DNA of 39,986 bases from Paenibacillus turicensis (GTDB lineage: Bacteria > Bacillota > Bacilli > Paenibacillales > Paenibacillaceae). The notes beneath the pieces were generated by a model. It was not told the DNA's origin. It saw only the letters and a list, made by a program, of their open reading frames with translations, and searched no databases. The stretch spans positions 1-39,986 of the forward strand of contig NZ_JAGGKG010000030.1 of the NCBI RefSeq assembly GCF_017873435.1. The letters run 5' to 3'. This document shows positions 16,659 to 25,320 of the stretch, piece by piece. Each line of letters opens with the position of its first letter. The stretch's first letter is position 1. The translations under genes were made by a program, and so were the position numbers.

Positions 16659-17462
16659 TTAGTATTGTTTAACTGCTGTATATTTCCCTGTATCCTTAAT
16701 CATTTCAAATGCAGTTGAAGTTCCCTTCCAGCCTGCATCTACTGTCGTATCAATCACAACCCATTTGCCATCTACAAACACTTCATTCCAAGCATGATAG
16801 TTTTTCACGTATTTACTATTTCCCATTACTAATTTAGTAGGGATATTTTCACTCCGAAGCATAGCTGCAAATAGTGAAGCATATCCATAGCAAATATCTT
16901 TTTGATTGACAAAGGTACGATCAATTTGAGGAAGATAATCTGTGCTTAGGTTAAAAGGAAGAGACTGGTCGTATTTTATATTTCCGATAACATAATTATA
17001 AATTGCTGTAATTTTCTCCATATCGCTAGCTTTATTTTTGACTAAATCTTTTGCTTTTTTTATAGCTTGATTTTGATCAGTGAAGCTAATATTTTGAATG
17101 GAATTTAAATATACCTGACTACTATCTTGAAGATCAAGAGCTAGATTTGCTTTTTCGATCACCTGATATTTTTTCCCTGATACTTGTTTCACTAAGCTAA
17201 TTACATAACTGCCATTTCCTAATTGAAGTGGGAAAAACTCTTGTTTTCCTTGGGATAAATTATAGCTGTATTGCTGCGAGCCCTTGGCAATTAATAACTT
17301 CATTTTTCCACCAGACTCAACATTATAATTAATACTAATAATTCCTTTATCTATTTGACTTGTATTCAGCCATGTATTACTGTCTGCCGCATAGGTAAAG
17401 CCACCAAAAAATAAGGAAAAGGTAAGCATAACTATAAGAGTAGATACCATAAATTTACGCAT
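16659..17462 (-). CDS. Secreted transglutaminase-like protein under c-di-GMP riboswitch control
   Basis: A 267-residue protein with a signal peptide (about 1-25; hydrophobic VSTLIVMLTFSLFFGG, likely cut after YAA or near it). The C-terminal half is a transglutaminase/protease-like domain with Cys191 in KDICYGYASLFAAMLR, His223 in YHAWNEVFV and Asp238 in VVIDTTVDAG, so the catalytic triad is intact. The N-terminal half (30-125) is a beta-rich region without recognised family. It is probably exported and could cross-link or cleave surface proteins. The 5' leader is a clear c-di-GMP-I riboswitch that ends beside the ribosome site (AAGGGAG), so expression should follow c-di-GMP levels. The two GGDEF genes nearby supply a plausible source. 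Confidence 0.88.
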   Translation of the reverse strand: MRKFMVSTLIVMLTFSLFFGGFTYAADSNTWLNTSQIDKGIISINYNVESGGKMKLLIAKGSQQYSYNLSQGKQEFFPLQLGNGSYVISLVKQVSGKKYQVIEKANLALDLQDSSQVYLNSIQNISFTDQNQAIKKAKDLVKNKASDMEKITAIYNYVIGNIKYDQSLPFNLSTDYLPQIDRTFVNQKDICYGYASLFAAMLRSENIPTKLVMGNSKYVKNYHAWNEVFVDGKWVVIDTTVDAGWKGTSTAFEMIKDTGKYTAVKQY

Positions 17463-17473
17463 AAAAAATAAAC

Positions 17474-17549
17474 TCCCTTCGGTAGCCAGGCTGCCATTTC
17501 ACAGGCCCTATAGCTTTGCGTCCCTGCCTTTCGACAGGTTTGCCATTTA
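17474..17549 (-). promoter_or_regulatory. Cyclic di-GMP-I (GEMM-I) riboswitch
   Basis: On the minus strand the leader carries the hallmarks of class I c-di-GMP riboswitches: TGGCAAACC, a stem capped by a GAAA tetraloop (CTGTCGAAAGGCAG), the invariant GGGACGCAAAGC, then a second hairpin bounded by GGGCCTG and GGCAGCC and the closing GGCTACCGAAGG. The 3' end runs into the GGGAG ribosome site of the transglutaminase-like gene, and no terminator hairpin lies between them, which points to control of translation initiation. Whether c-di-GMP turns the gene on or off cannot be read with confidence. Confidence 0.93.
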
Positions 17550-17710
17550 TCGTTATAAAGTTTATCGATACGTTTATATTAACATATCTATCATCATATG
17601 CAATACTTTTCGTCTACTATTTAGTAAAAAGGTCTTATGTCTCGTTTTACATTAATTCACATAAATGAAAGCGGCTATACCATATCCCTTTAGCTCTCTT
17701 ATTTCCCAAA

Positions 17711-17740
17711 TTGACATGAAGGTTTATTATCGCATAAATT
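17711..17740 (+). promoter_or_regulatory. Candidate SigA promoter of the double-PAS chemoreceptor
   Basis: TTGACA (17711-17716) is followed by an 18-bp gap and TAAATT (17735-17740), or 17 bp and ATAAAT. It lies about 90 bases upstream of the chemoreceptor start. The rest of 17560-17830 is A/T-rich with no coding potential seen. Confidence 0.5.
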
Positions 17741-17830
17741 ATAATTTGAAAGTGGTTAGGTCTTTAACACTACGCTCCTTTCAGGTAATTATTCCCACTT
17801 ACATTATTATATTATTAGAGGAGTGCGTCT

Positions 17831-19354
17831 ATGTTTCGTAAAACACAAAATTTAAAATTAAATTCAAGTTCACTAGACAAACTGTTAGAGGCGAGCCAAA
17901 AATTTGCAACAAATACTGAACTGCAAAATACTACTTTTGAATTATCACCACAAGAAAAAGACCCTAAAGCACAGGAAATTGCTAAAAACATCTCGAAGAC
18001 CCTAGATACACTCAATGAAGATATGAAAAACAAGGAAATACGAATTAATTTAATCACAAAGGCGATTCAGGTTGGTTTATGGGACATGTCTGTCGTTGCA
18101 GGAGACCCTGTAAATCCAAAAAACTCTTTTAACTGGAGTGATGATTTCCGTCACATGCTTGGCTTTCAAAGTGAGCAGGATTTTCCTAACGTCCTAGAAA
18201 GCTGGTCTAATCGGTTACATCCTGAAGAGGCTGATTATACATTAAAAGCATTAGCCGACCATTTAGTAGACCATAGTGGGAAAACCCCCTATGATATTAC
18301 TTATCGCCTTAAGCTTAGAAATGGCGAATATAAGTGGTTCCGAGCAACAGGCACGACAATCCGTGATGAGCAAGGGGTTCCCCTCGCAATTGCCGGTGCA
18401 TTATTTAATATTCATGAACAAAAGCTCAAGGAAATAGAGCTTGAAAATATGTACCTACGTTACAGTTTAATTAATAAAATTTTAGTTGAGGCTCCATGGG
18501 AAATTATTATATATGATGGTGAGTTAGGTCATCCACGATCTCAGATTTGGTGGTCACCACAGTTTCGTCATGTGTTAGGTTTTGAAAATGAACAAGATTT
18601 CCCAAATATATTAACAAGCTGGACTGATCGCATACATCCCGAGGATCTTGATAAAACCAATCGATACTTAGCAAATTATATTGCGGACCATACGGGTAGA
18701 GAGATATATAGTACAGAGTTTCGTCTTGCGCTTAAAAATGGAGAGTATCGTTGGTTCCATGCCAATGGTGAGGCGACTCGTGATAGCAATGGGACTCCTG
18801 TTCGTATGGCGGGTACAATTCGTGATATTTCGCATGAGAAAAATAAAGCCTATATTTTAGAGCAAATGAATCAAAAAACAAAACAGCTTTCAGCTTCCAT
18901 TGATGAGATGGTTCGTGGAATTAGCTCTGTTACCTCACAAGCCCAGGACCTTGCTACTGCACAAGAGAAATCTGCTTCTGCAGCAACAGAGGCCAAAGGA
19001 AGTGTAGAGGAAACTAAGGATATTTCGAGCTTTATTAAAGAAATCGCTAATCAAACGAACCTGCTTGGGTTAAACGCTTCGATTGAAGCTGCCCGTGCTG
19101 GAGAGCTTGGTGCTGGCTTTAATGTCGTTGCTGGTGAGGTTAGAAAGCTTGCTTTACATAGTGCTGAAGCAACTAACCATATTGATGAAAGCTTAGTGAA
19201 AATGAATCAGCTGATGGATGTGGTATTGGAGCATATTAATAACATGGCTATTCTTACTCAAACCCAAGCCGCACTAACCGAAGAGGTTAATGCGTCTATG
19301 GATGAAATCAATATGATGTCGCAAAATTTAGTAGATTTTGCTAAGCATTTATAA
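17831..19354 (+). CDS. Soluble chemoreceptor with two PAS domains
   Basis: A 507-residue cytoplasmic methyl-accepting protein with no membrane segment. An N-terminal helical region (1-70) precedes two similar PAS/PAC modules (about 75-195 and 210-335). Each contains W-S-x-x-F-R-H-x-L-G-F, a QDFPN segment, a W-x-x-R-x-HPE motif and a closing NGEYxWFxAxGxxxRDxxGxPxxxAG. The signalling domain (about 345-507) has the tip [20 protein letters not shown] and [15 protein letters not shown]. It is shorter than membrane receptors, with few methylation helices. The two PAS domains may bind a redox or gas-sensing cofactor, or a small molecule. AGAGGAG lies 8 bases upstream of the ATG. A lone gene; the neighbouring regulator cluster suggests a sensory role but no direct link is shown. 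Confidence 0.92.
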   Translation: MFRKTQNLKLNSSSLDKLLEASQKFATNTELQNTTFELSPQEKDPKAQEIAKNISKTLDTLNEDMKNKEIRINLITKAIQVGLWDMSVVAGDPVNPKNSFNWSDDFRHMLGFQSEQDFPNVLESWSNRLHPEEADYTLKALADHLVDHSGKTPYDITYRLKLRNGEYKWFRATGTTIRDEQGVPLAIAGALFNIHEQKLKEIELENMYLRYSLINKILVEAPWEIIIYDGELGHPRSQIWWSPQFRHVLGFENEQDFPNILTSWTDRIHPEDLDKTNRYLANYIADHTGREIYSTEFRLALKNGEYRWFHANGEATRDSNGTPVRMAGTIRDISHEKNKAYILEQMNQKTKQLSASIDEMVRGISSVTSQAQDLATAQEKSASAATEAKGSVEETKDISSFIKEIANQTNLLGLNASIEAARAGELGAGFNVVAGEVRKLALHSAEATNHIDESLVKMNQLMDVVLEHINNMAILTQTQAALTEEVNASMDEINMMSQNLVDFAKHL

Positions 19355-19399
19355 AAATGATATGCAGCCTTTTAAATCAAGCATTAAATTAAATAAATT

Positions 19400-21223
19400 C
19401 TAAACGGAATTAGACGAGGCATGGTCCCAGATCAGCTTGATTTGGGTCCCCTTGCCTTGCTTGCTATCTACCAAGATCTTACCTCCATGCACCTCAACTA
19501 GCGCTTTGGCAATCGCCATTCCAAGTCCACTGCCTTCTGTCGCACTATCTGTGTCTGTTCCTCTATAATATCGTTCAAATAATCTCACCTTCGTTAAATC
19601 GTCCATCCCATCACCATTGTCCACAAAGCTCAGTCCTATTTTGCCAGCGTCCATCACCAACACGCTTACAGTCAAGGTGATCTCCCTTTGATTGTGCAAA
19701 AATGCATTTGCAGTTAAATTGTCGACAATACGTTGAAACCATGGTTTATATATTTTCAAATAGGCAGGAGATTTTGCAGGGAAAAAAATAATGTTTGCAG
19801 CTTGGTTGTGATGAGATATCCCTGCACCAGTCAAAGCTTCAGGTAAATAGCTATTTAAATCAACGATCTCCATATATGGCGGAGTTACCCCACTTTGTAG
19901 CTGATATTCAAGTGTTAGATCACTAATTAATCGTTCCATATGATTAGATTTATTAAGCATGACACGTGCAAAGCGCTGAACCTCCTCCCGACTCCACTCA
20001 TAATTTTCATTTTCAAGCATATGTGCATACCCTTTTATAGAAGATAAAGGGGTTTTTAAATCATGGGATACGCCAGCAAGCCATTCGTTCCTTGCCTGCT
20101 CTGTTTCCTCCCGAACGATAGCATCACGTTGCAAGGTATAGGTTAATGTATTTAGTGAGTCTAGCACTTCCCCATACACAGCAAAGTTTCCTTTCCTTTT
20201 TCCATTTTTATCAGCACTCTGGGGCCGATTGGTCTTTTTTTGTGGTTCGATATATTGGCCTTTTCCTAGCACCTTAAGCCACTGCATAATATGTAAAATA
20301 GGCGCACCCGTTCGTTGCCCAAACCACCATGCAAATAAGGCAAACACAAGCATAGAAAAGCCAATTAAAGTGCCCACAGCAGAAATTAAAACAGCTAGCT
20401 CAGGATCAATTAACGGTCCTTGCCCTGGTTTGGCTTCATTTAATGGTGTACTTAACACCCACGTTAAGCCTTTGTCCTGTTCATAATACGTATTAAGCTT
20501 TGTTCCATATTTATCAGGGTAAACACTGCGAAGCGCAAGCTCCTGCAAACTAAAATGACCAGTCACGCCTTCTGGCTTATGATAGGAGGTCACCTCGTTT
20601 CCCTTTTCATCCAACACTTGTAGCCATGATTTTCGTAACATAAGCAGGTCTATATCCTTTGAGGAAAGCTGTAATGCGCCCTCTGCTCCAAGCTTCGTTC
20701 TCTCAGCTAACTGTTTAACTAATAAACGATCTTCGTCCTTTTTTCCATAAAGTAGCGTATGCATGACACCATTTTTCTCCTGAATCCATAAATATAACTG
20801 GTATGGAAATGGCGTTGTCCCAAGCCAATACCCTGTTAACTGCCCAGGACTGTACGAGGAAGGAACATCAGGGGGAACAAGGTACGAATCTGTAACTTGG
20901 CCGTCCTGATCGATGCGCTGTAGCCAGCCCCCATTTTCCTTCACCAGTTCTAACAGCTTAGGGTCAAATGAAACACGCCCCTCATCCTGCTGCAACGTTT
21001 CGATTAACTGTGATAAACCAGCACTTTCAAATTGTCGCGTTGCTTCAATCTCTTGTATCTTGCTATTAATCCAAAACAATGTCATCACAGCAGCAAGTAG
21101 TAATATTAAACCTACCACAAGTAAGCCTGAAATAAGCCTTCGTGCCAATTTCCATTTAATATTCATGTTCAGCTTATTGATGTTTATTTTCATTTTTGTT
21201 GTAGTTTTTCGTTTATCATTCAT
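19400..21223 (-). CDS. Two-component sensor histidine kinase
   Basis: A 607-residue membrane kinase. TM1 is at about 29-50 and TM2 at 277-299, enclosing an extracellular sensor of about 225 residues. The sensor contains two related segments (from WLQRIDQDGQVTDSYLVPPD at 100 and WLQVLDEKGNEVTSYHKPEG at 200), indicating internal duplication. The kinase core has His387 in VSHDLKTPLSSIKGYAHML, the N-box RIVDNLTANAFLHN, VDNGDGMDD and GSGLGMAIAKALVEVHGG. It would phosphorylate the response regulator whose gene overlaps it by 4 bp. The signal is unknown. The gene ends about 40 bases from the convergent chemoreceptor gene; no strong terminator is seen there. Confidence 0.93.
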   Translation of the reverse strand: MNDKRKTTTKMKININKLNMNIKWKLARRLISGLLVVGLILLLAAVMTLFWINSKIQEIEATRQFESAGLSQLIETLQQDEGRVSFDPKLLELVKENGGWLQRIDQDGQVTDSYLVPPDVPSSYSPGQLTGYWLGTTPFPYQLYLWIQEKNGVMHTLLYGKKDEDRLLVKQLAERTKLGAEGALQLSSKDIDLLMLRKSWLQVLDEKGNEVTSYHKPEGVTGHFSLQELALRSVYPDKYGTKLNTYYEQDKGLTWVLSTPLNEAKPGQGPLIDPELAVLISAVGTLIGFSMLVFALFAWWFGQRTGAPILHIMQWLKVLGKGQYIEPQKKTNRPQSADKNGKRKGNFAVYGEVLDSLNTLTYTLQRDAIVREETEQARNEWLAGVSHDLKTPLSSIKGYAHMLENENYEWSREEVQRFARVMLNKSNHMERLISDLTLEYQLQSGVTPPYMEIVDLNSYLPEALTGAGISHHNQAANIIFFPAKSPAYLKIYKPWFQRIVDNLTANAFLHNQREITLTVSVLVMDAGKIGLSFVDNGDGMDDLTKVRLFERYYRGTDTDSATEGSGLGMAIAKALVEVHGGKILVDSKQGKGTQIKLIWDHASSNSV

Positions 21224-21987
21224 TTTTTGTTCACCAGCTTATATCCCATCCCCCTCACATTTACTAAAAATTGGGGCTTAGCAGGGTTAACTTCAATTCG
21301 CTCTCTAATTCGATGAATATGAACCATCACGGTGTTGTCATCTGCAATGCTTGTGTCCTCCCATACAGCTTCGTACAATTCCGCTCTTGTAAATACACGG
21401 TTAGGGTGACGAGCTAAAAAGAGTAATAGCTGAAATACAAGCGGCGGACAGGATACATTTTCGCCTTCAACGATAAGTTCTGCTGCTTGCTCATTAATTT
21501 GAAATCGCCCAAAGTCGTAGATCGGAGAAAAAGCAAAAGATAAATCATTCCTTTCAGTAGCAGGAGTATAAGTTTCGGGAGTCATAGCAGTCACAGCATT
21601 AATAGCATTAATATACTTACTACTCCTACGTAATAACGAACGTATACGCGCCACAATCTCTAGAGGATTAAACGGCTTGGTCACATAGTCATCGCCACCT
21701 ACCGCAAAACCACTGAGCTTATCAAAATCAGTAGATCGAGCACTTAAAAAAAGAATAGGTGCATCAGTATATTGCCGAATAAACGGACATGCCTCTACCC
21801 CACTCATCCCAGGAAGCATCACATCTAAAATAATGACAGCATACGCTTGATGCTGAACTGCTTCAATCGCTTCTTCGGCTGTAGCTACAGTATGTATATG
21901 ATGAAACCCTTCTTTGCGAAATACAGTAGCAAGTAACTCTAGCAATGCTTGCTCATCGTCTACGATTAAAATTGCTTGCTCATTCAT
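21220..21987 (-). CDS. OmpR/PhoB-family response regulator
   Basis: A 255-residue regulator. The receiver domain (1-120) has VDDE, the phosphoacceptor Asp55 in VIILDVMLPGMSG, FLSARS and DYVTKPFNP. A longer-than-usual linker (about 125-165; Thr/Ala/Asn-rich) leads to a winged-helix effector domain (about 165-250) with LLFLARHPNRVFTRAELYEAVW, NTVMVHIHRIRERI and VRGMGYKLV. It overlaps its kinase gene by 4 bp, so both are translated from one message. AAGGAG lies upstream of the ATG. It controls an unknown regulon; the divergent M23 lipoprotein gene is the nearest candidate target. Confidence 0.94.
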   Translation of the reverse strand: MNEQAILIVDDEQALLELLATVFRKEGFHHIHTVATAEEAIEAVQHQAYAVIILDVMLPGMSGVEACPFIRQYTDAPILFLSARSTDFDKLSGFAVGGDDYVTKPFNPLEIVARIRSLLRRSSKYINAINAVTAMTPETYTPATERNDLSFAFSPIYDFGRFQINEQAAELIVEGENVSCPPLVFQLLLFLARHPNRVFTRAELYEAVWEDTSIADDNTVMVHIHRIRERIEVNPAKPQFLVNVRGMGYKLVNKK

Positions 21988-22219
21988 GGCACAGCACTCC
22001 TTTTATATCATCCACCTTAATTCTAGCCATATTGTATCATGATTTTTTAGGTCCAAAGCCCATTCTTATTCTGAATTAAGATACTGTTAAGGTTCCGTTT
22101 TCATTATGAAAAGGTTGCTAGTTTAGACTAAATGTAGTGAAAAAAAGCTCTTTTTAGAAATTTTCAACAACTAATTTCAAGATTGAGCCGAAAAAAATAA
22201 ATAAATGGAGGGGAATTGT

Positions 22220-23185
22220 ATGAAAAGAATGTTGATGTTGATTTCAGTTGTAGCCTTGGTAGGCGTGCTATTCACAGGCTGTTCCAAACAGAATCAGGAA
22301 AAAAGCAAGAGTGTGACAGATACAATAATTATCCCAGAAAATGAAATTGCGAAAACGATGGAAGCAAGAGATTTTGAGCGAATTTATCAAGGTTTAACCT
22401 CTTCGTTTCGTAATGGAATGTCTAAGGAAGACTTTGAACGTACATTAAAAGACTTTATACCTGAAAATACGTCGTGGCAGGAGACCTCTGTGCTAAAGAT
22501 GAATAAAGGCGTATACAAGGCTTGGAGCAATAGCAAGCAAACCAAAGGTTTTAATGTAACTCTTACCGAAAATGGAGAAATTGCTAGTATGCTTTTAAAG
22601 CCTATGGAGCGTTACCCCCACACGGATGAAGCCTTTACGAAGCTAACCTATTCACTACCGTTTAAACAGGATTGGTTCGTATTTTGGGGTGGTGAAAATG
22701 TACTCGCTAATTATCACTACGAGCTAGCACTTCAACGTTATGCTTATGATTTTGTTAAGCTGAAGGAAGGATTCTCCTACAATGGTGATATAAAGAAAAA
22801 TGAAAGCTATTATGCTTTTGGTCAAGAGATCACGGCGCCTCAGACAGGTAAGGTTGTTCATGTTGTTAACAACATTGCAGATAATGAGCCGGTTGGTAAA
22901 CTAAATGAGAGTGAGCCTATGGGAAATGTAGTTATTATTGAGCATGGCGATGGCGAATATAGTTACTTAGCTCATTTAAAGAAAAATTCAGTTAAAGTAA
23001 AAGTAGGCGATACAGTCCAAAAAGGGGATGTTATTGGCTTGTGTGGTAACTCAGGAAATTCAAGTGAACCCCATCTTCACTTTCAGGTGTCTGATGGCAA
23101 AGATTTTATTGATAGCTCGGCAATTCGCATAAAGTGGGAAAATAACCTACACCCTGTGCAAAATGATACCGTGGAAAGGCTCTAA
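22220..23185 (+). CDS. M23-family metallopeptidase lipoprotein with DUF3887-like region
   Basis: A 321-residue lipoprotein with signal MKRMLMLISVVALVGVLFTGC (lipobox LFTGC). An N-terminal region (about 40-130; ARDFERIYQGLTSSFRNGMSKEDFE) resembles the DUF3887 module that often precedes Bacillus M23 domains. The C-terminal M23/LytM fold has YAYDFV (likely metal-binding Asp), APQTGKVV, GNVVIIEHGDGEYSYLAHLK, GDVIGLCGNSGNSSEPHLHF with the HLH metal pair. It probably cuts peptide cross-links in peptidoglycan at the outer membrane face. ATG 22220 was chosen because GGAGGGG lies upstream; an earlier in-frame ATG at 22205 would place that site inside the gene. It diverges from the two-component operon and ends at a terminator. 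Confidence 0.88.
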   Translation: MKRMLMLISVVALVGVLFTGCSKQNQEKSKSVTDTIIIPENEIAKTMEARDFERIYQGLTSSFRNGMSKEDFERTLKDFIPENTSWQETSVLKMNKGVYKAWSNSKQTKGFNVTLTENGEIASMLLKPMERYPHTDEAFTKLTYSLPFKQDWFVFWGGENVLANYHYELALQRYAYDFVKLKEGFSYNGDIKKNESYYAFGQEITAPQTGKVVHVVNNIADNEPVGKLNESEPMGNVVIIEHGDGEYSYLAHLKKNSVKVKVGDTVQKGDVIGLCGNSGNSSEPHLHFQVSDGKDFIDSSAIRIKWENNLHPVQNDTVERL

Positions 23186-23198
23186 TTATAAATCAGTA

Positions 23199-23361
23199 CT
23201 TGACAACGACAGGAGACTAGAAGCTACGATACAGAGAGTTCTTTCGATTGTGTTAAAATCATATTCCTTTGGTTGGAGTAAATAAATTGTTGGAATTTGA
23301 TTTTAAAAGACAATCTTCAGAATCTCCCTGTCTTTTCGCTAGTTTGGGCTCTGTTGTCAAG
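23199..23361. repeat. 163-bp nested imperfect inverted repeat, possible MITE or structured RNA
   Basis: Terminal arms CTTGACAAC (23199-23207) and GTTGTCAAG (23353-23361) are perfect. Next come GACAGGAGA and TCTCCCTGTC (one gap), then GATTGTGTTAAAATCATATT with its partner ending TTTTAAAAGACAATC, and ATTCC/GGAAT near the centre. The whole element can fold into one long imperfect hairpin. CAGT occurs on both flanks, offset by one base, which might be a target duplication. No coding frame is visible. It lies between the M23 gene and its probable terminator. Confidence 0.5.
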
Positions 23362-23411
23362 CAGTGATTTCAAGCTTGAGCCTTAAGAATAGACAAAAAA
23401 TATAGAAAATA

Positions 23412-23456
23412 GGGACAGAGAATTAAAGCCTTTGGCTAACCTTCTCTGTTCCTTTT
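23412..23456 (+). terminator. Intrinsic terminator downstream of the M23 gene
   Basis: GGGACAGAGAA (23412-23422) pairs with TTCTCTGTTCC (23442-23452, one wobble), followed by TTTTTGC. It lies some 230 bases past the M23 stop, beyond the long inverted repeat, so that element may be part of the transcript. Confidence 0.8.
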
Positions 23457-23571
23457 TGCTCTCCTTTTTCTGTCTCTCTTTTAAAAATAGGTTATGAACT
23501 TCTGGCATTATGTCCATACTACACCTACGTAACTTTTTCTTTTCTATTTCAGCTTAGAGGGGGACTATTCT

Positions 23572-25320
23572 ATGACATCAATGCCTCATCCATCCGTGAT
23601 CTCCAGCATTTCAGATATTCCCGTAACGATGGATTGTTCGTGGATTGACAATATAGAAGCAAGACTAGATAAAGGTGGACCTTGGGATGATTGGACCTTA
23701 TTCAAGCTCGCGATGAAGGCGGAGCGAAGAAGTCTCGTAACTAGCTTTGAAGAAATGCAGTGTCTCAAGCACATTCAAGGTCTTACTCCACTCCCGCATC
23801 AAATTGATACCGCCAGAAAAGTATTATTTGATATGCGTGGACGTGCGATTTTGGCAGATGAAGTCGGACTAGGTAAAACGATCGAAGCGGGCTTAATTTT
23901 AAAAGAATATCTCATTCGTGGTTTAGCACGTAAAGTGCTCATTCTTGTCCCAGCGTCCCTTGTCCTGCAATGGGTAAGGGAGTTGAATGATAAATTTGGC
24001 ATTCCAGCCACAGCACAAAAGAAGGTGCATTCGTGGGATAACGATGTGGTTGTTGCTTCTATGGATACGGCGAAGCGAGATCCCCATAAGGAAATTTTGC
24101 TTAATCAAGAATATGATCTTGTCATCGTCGATGAAGCGCATAAGTTAAAAAATAAAAAAACGACCAATTATCAATTTATGGTGCAGCTTCGTAAAAAGTA
24201 TTGTTTACTGTTAACCGCAACACCTGTACAAAACGACCTCAGTGAATTGTTTAATTTAATTTCTTTGCTAAAACCGGGGCATTTAGGGGGACAAAGTGAT
24301 TTTTCCTCTAATTTTGTGGTGGATAAACGCAAACCGAAAAACGAAGGACAATTAAAAGAGGAATTGGCAAAGGTGATGATCCGCAATCGACGTTCTGATG
24401 GAGAATTAGATTATACGAAGCGAAATGTTCGTAATGTGCCACTCACCTTATCTCCTGATGAGCAAGCCCTTTATGATGGCGTTACTTCCTTCGTGAAGGA
24501 TCAATATCAAGCGGGTGGGGCTGATCTCAGCAGCATGCTTGCGCTCGTGACCCTACAACGTGAGGTATGTAGTAGTCGTGATGCTGTGTTTGTAACGTTA
24601 GTCAATTTATCTAAAAAGCTACCTGAGGACTCCCCTCTTCGCGCCGAAATATGGGGACTTGTCGATAAGATCAGAAACATTAAATCCAACACCAAGGCTG
24701 AGAAAACGATGGAGCTAATTGCTCAAATGAATGAAAAGGTCATCGTTTTTACTGAATATCGTGCTACACAGGAATATTTGCTGAATTACTTTAAAAATCA
24801 TAATCTCAGTGCTGTTCCTTATCGTGGTGGCATGAATCGTGGGAAAAAGGATTGGATGATGGATTTATTTCGTGGACGTTGTCAGGTGATGATTGCAACC
24901 GAGGCGGGTGGCGAAGGCATTAACCTGCAATTTTGCCACAATATGATCAACTTTGATTTACCTTGGAATCCGATGCGTGTGGAGCAACGAATTGGACGTG
25001 TTCACCGCCTAGGACAGCAAAATGATGTAAATATTTTCAATTTATCTACGGAAGGTACAATCGAAGCACATATCGTTAATCTGCTACACGAAAAAATCAA
25101 TATGTTTGAGTCTGTCATTGGACAGCTAGATGTTATTTTAGAGCGTTTTGATGGAGATCAAGGCTTGGAAAAAAGTATTTATAAAGCGATGCTGGAATCG
25201 AATTCCGATGAAGAGTTATCTCAGCGTGTTGATGCATTAGGTCAATCTATTAATCAGATTAAACAGGAAGTTCAGAAACAGGTGCCAGATTCATCTGCCG
25301 TGAGGAGGTTAAAAATATAA
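23572..25320 (+). CDS. SNF2-family helicase-like protein, YqhH
   Basis: A 582-residue DEAD/DEAH-type SNF2 ATPase. Walker A is ADEVGLGKTIEAGL (95-108), the DEAH box VIVDEAHKLKNKK (185-197), motif III LLTATPVQNDL, and the C-terminal helicase lobe has VIVFTEYRATQEYL, ATEAGGEGINLQFCHNMINFDLPWNP and motif VI QRIGRVHRLGQ. It should translocate on DNA or nucleic-acid complexes using ATP, in the cytoplasm; the remodelled partner is unknown. The protein and its immediate partner yqhG match the yqhH-yqhG pair of Bacillus. GAGGGGG lies before the ATG. Its stop overlaps the yqhG start by one base, so the two are translationally coupled. Confidence 0.92.
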   Translation: MTSMPHPSVISSISDIPVTMDCSWIDNIEARLDKGGPWDDWTLFKLAMKAERRSLVTSFEEMQCLKHIQGLTPLPHQIDTARKVLFDMRGRAILADEVGLGKTIEAGLILKEYLIRGLARKVLILVPASLVLQWVRELNDKFGIPATAQKKVHSWDNDVVVASMDTAKRDPHKEILLNQEYDLVIVDEAHKLKNKKTTNYQFMVQLRKKYCLLLTATPVQNDLSELFNLISLLKPGHLGGQSDFSSNFVVDKRKPKNEGQLKEELAKVMIRNRRSDGELDYTKRNVRNVPLTLSPDEQALYDGVTSFVKDQYQAGGADLSSMLALVTLQREVCSSRDAVFVTLVNLSKKLPEDSPLRAEIWGLVDKIRNIKSNTKAEKTMELIAQMNEKVIVFTEYRATQEYLLNYFKNHNLSAVPYRGGMNRGKKDWMMDLFRGRCQVMIATEAGGEGINLQFCHNMINFDLPWNPMRVEQRIGRVHRLGQQNDVNIFNLSTEGTIEAHIVNLLHEKINMFESVIGQLDVILERFDGDQGLEKSIYKAMLESNSDEELSQRVDALGQSINQIKQEVQKQVPDSSAVRRLKI

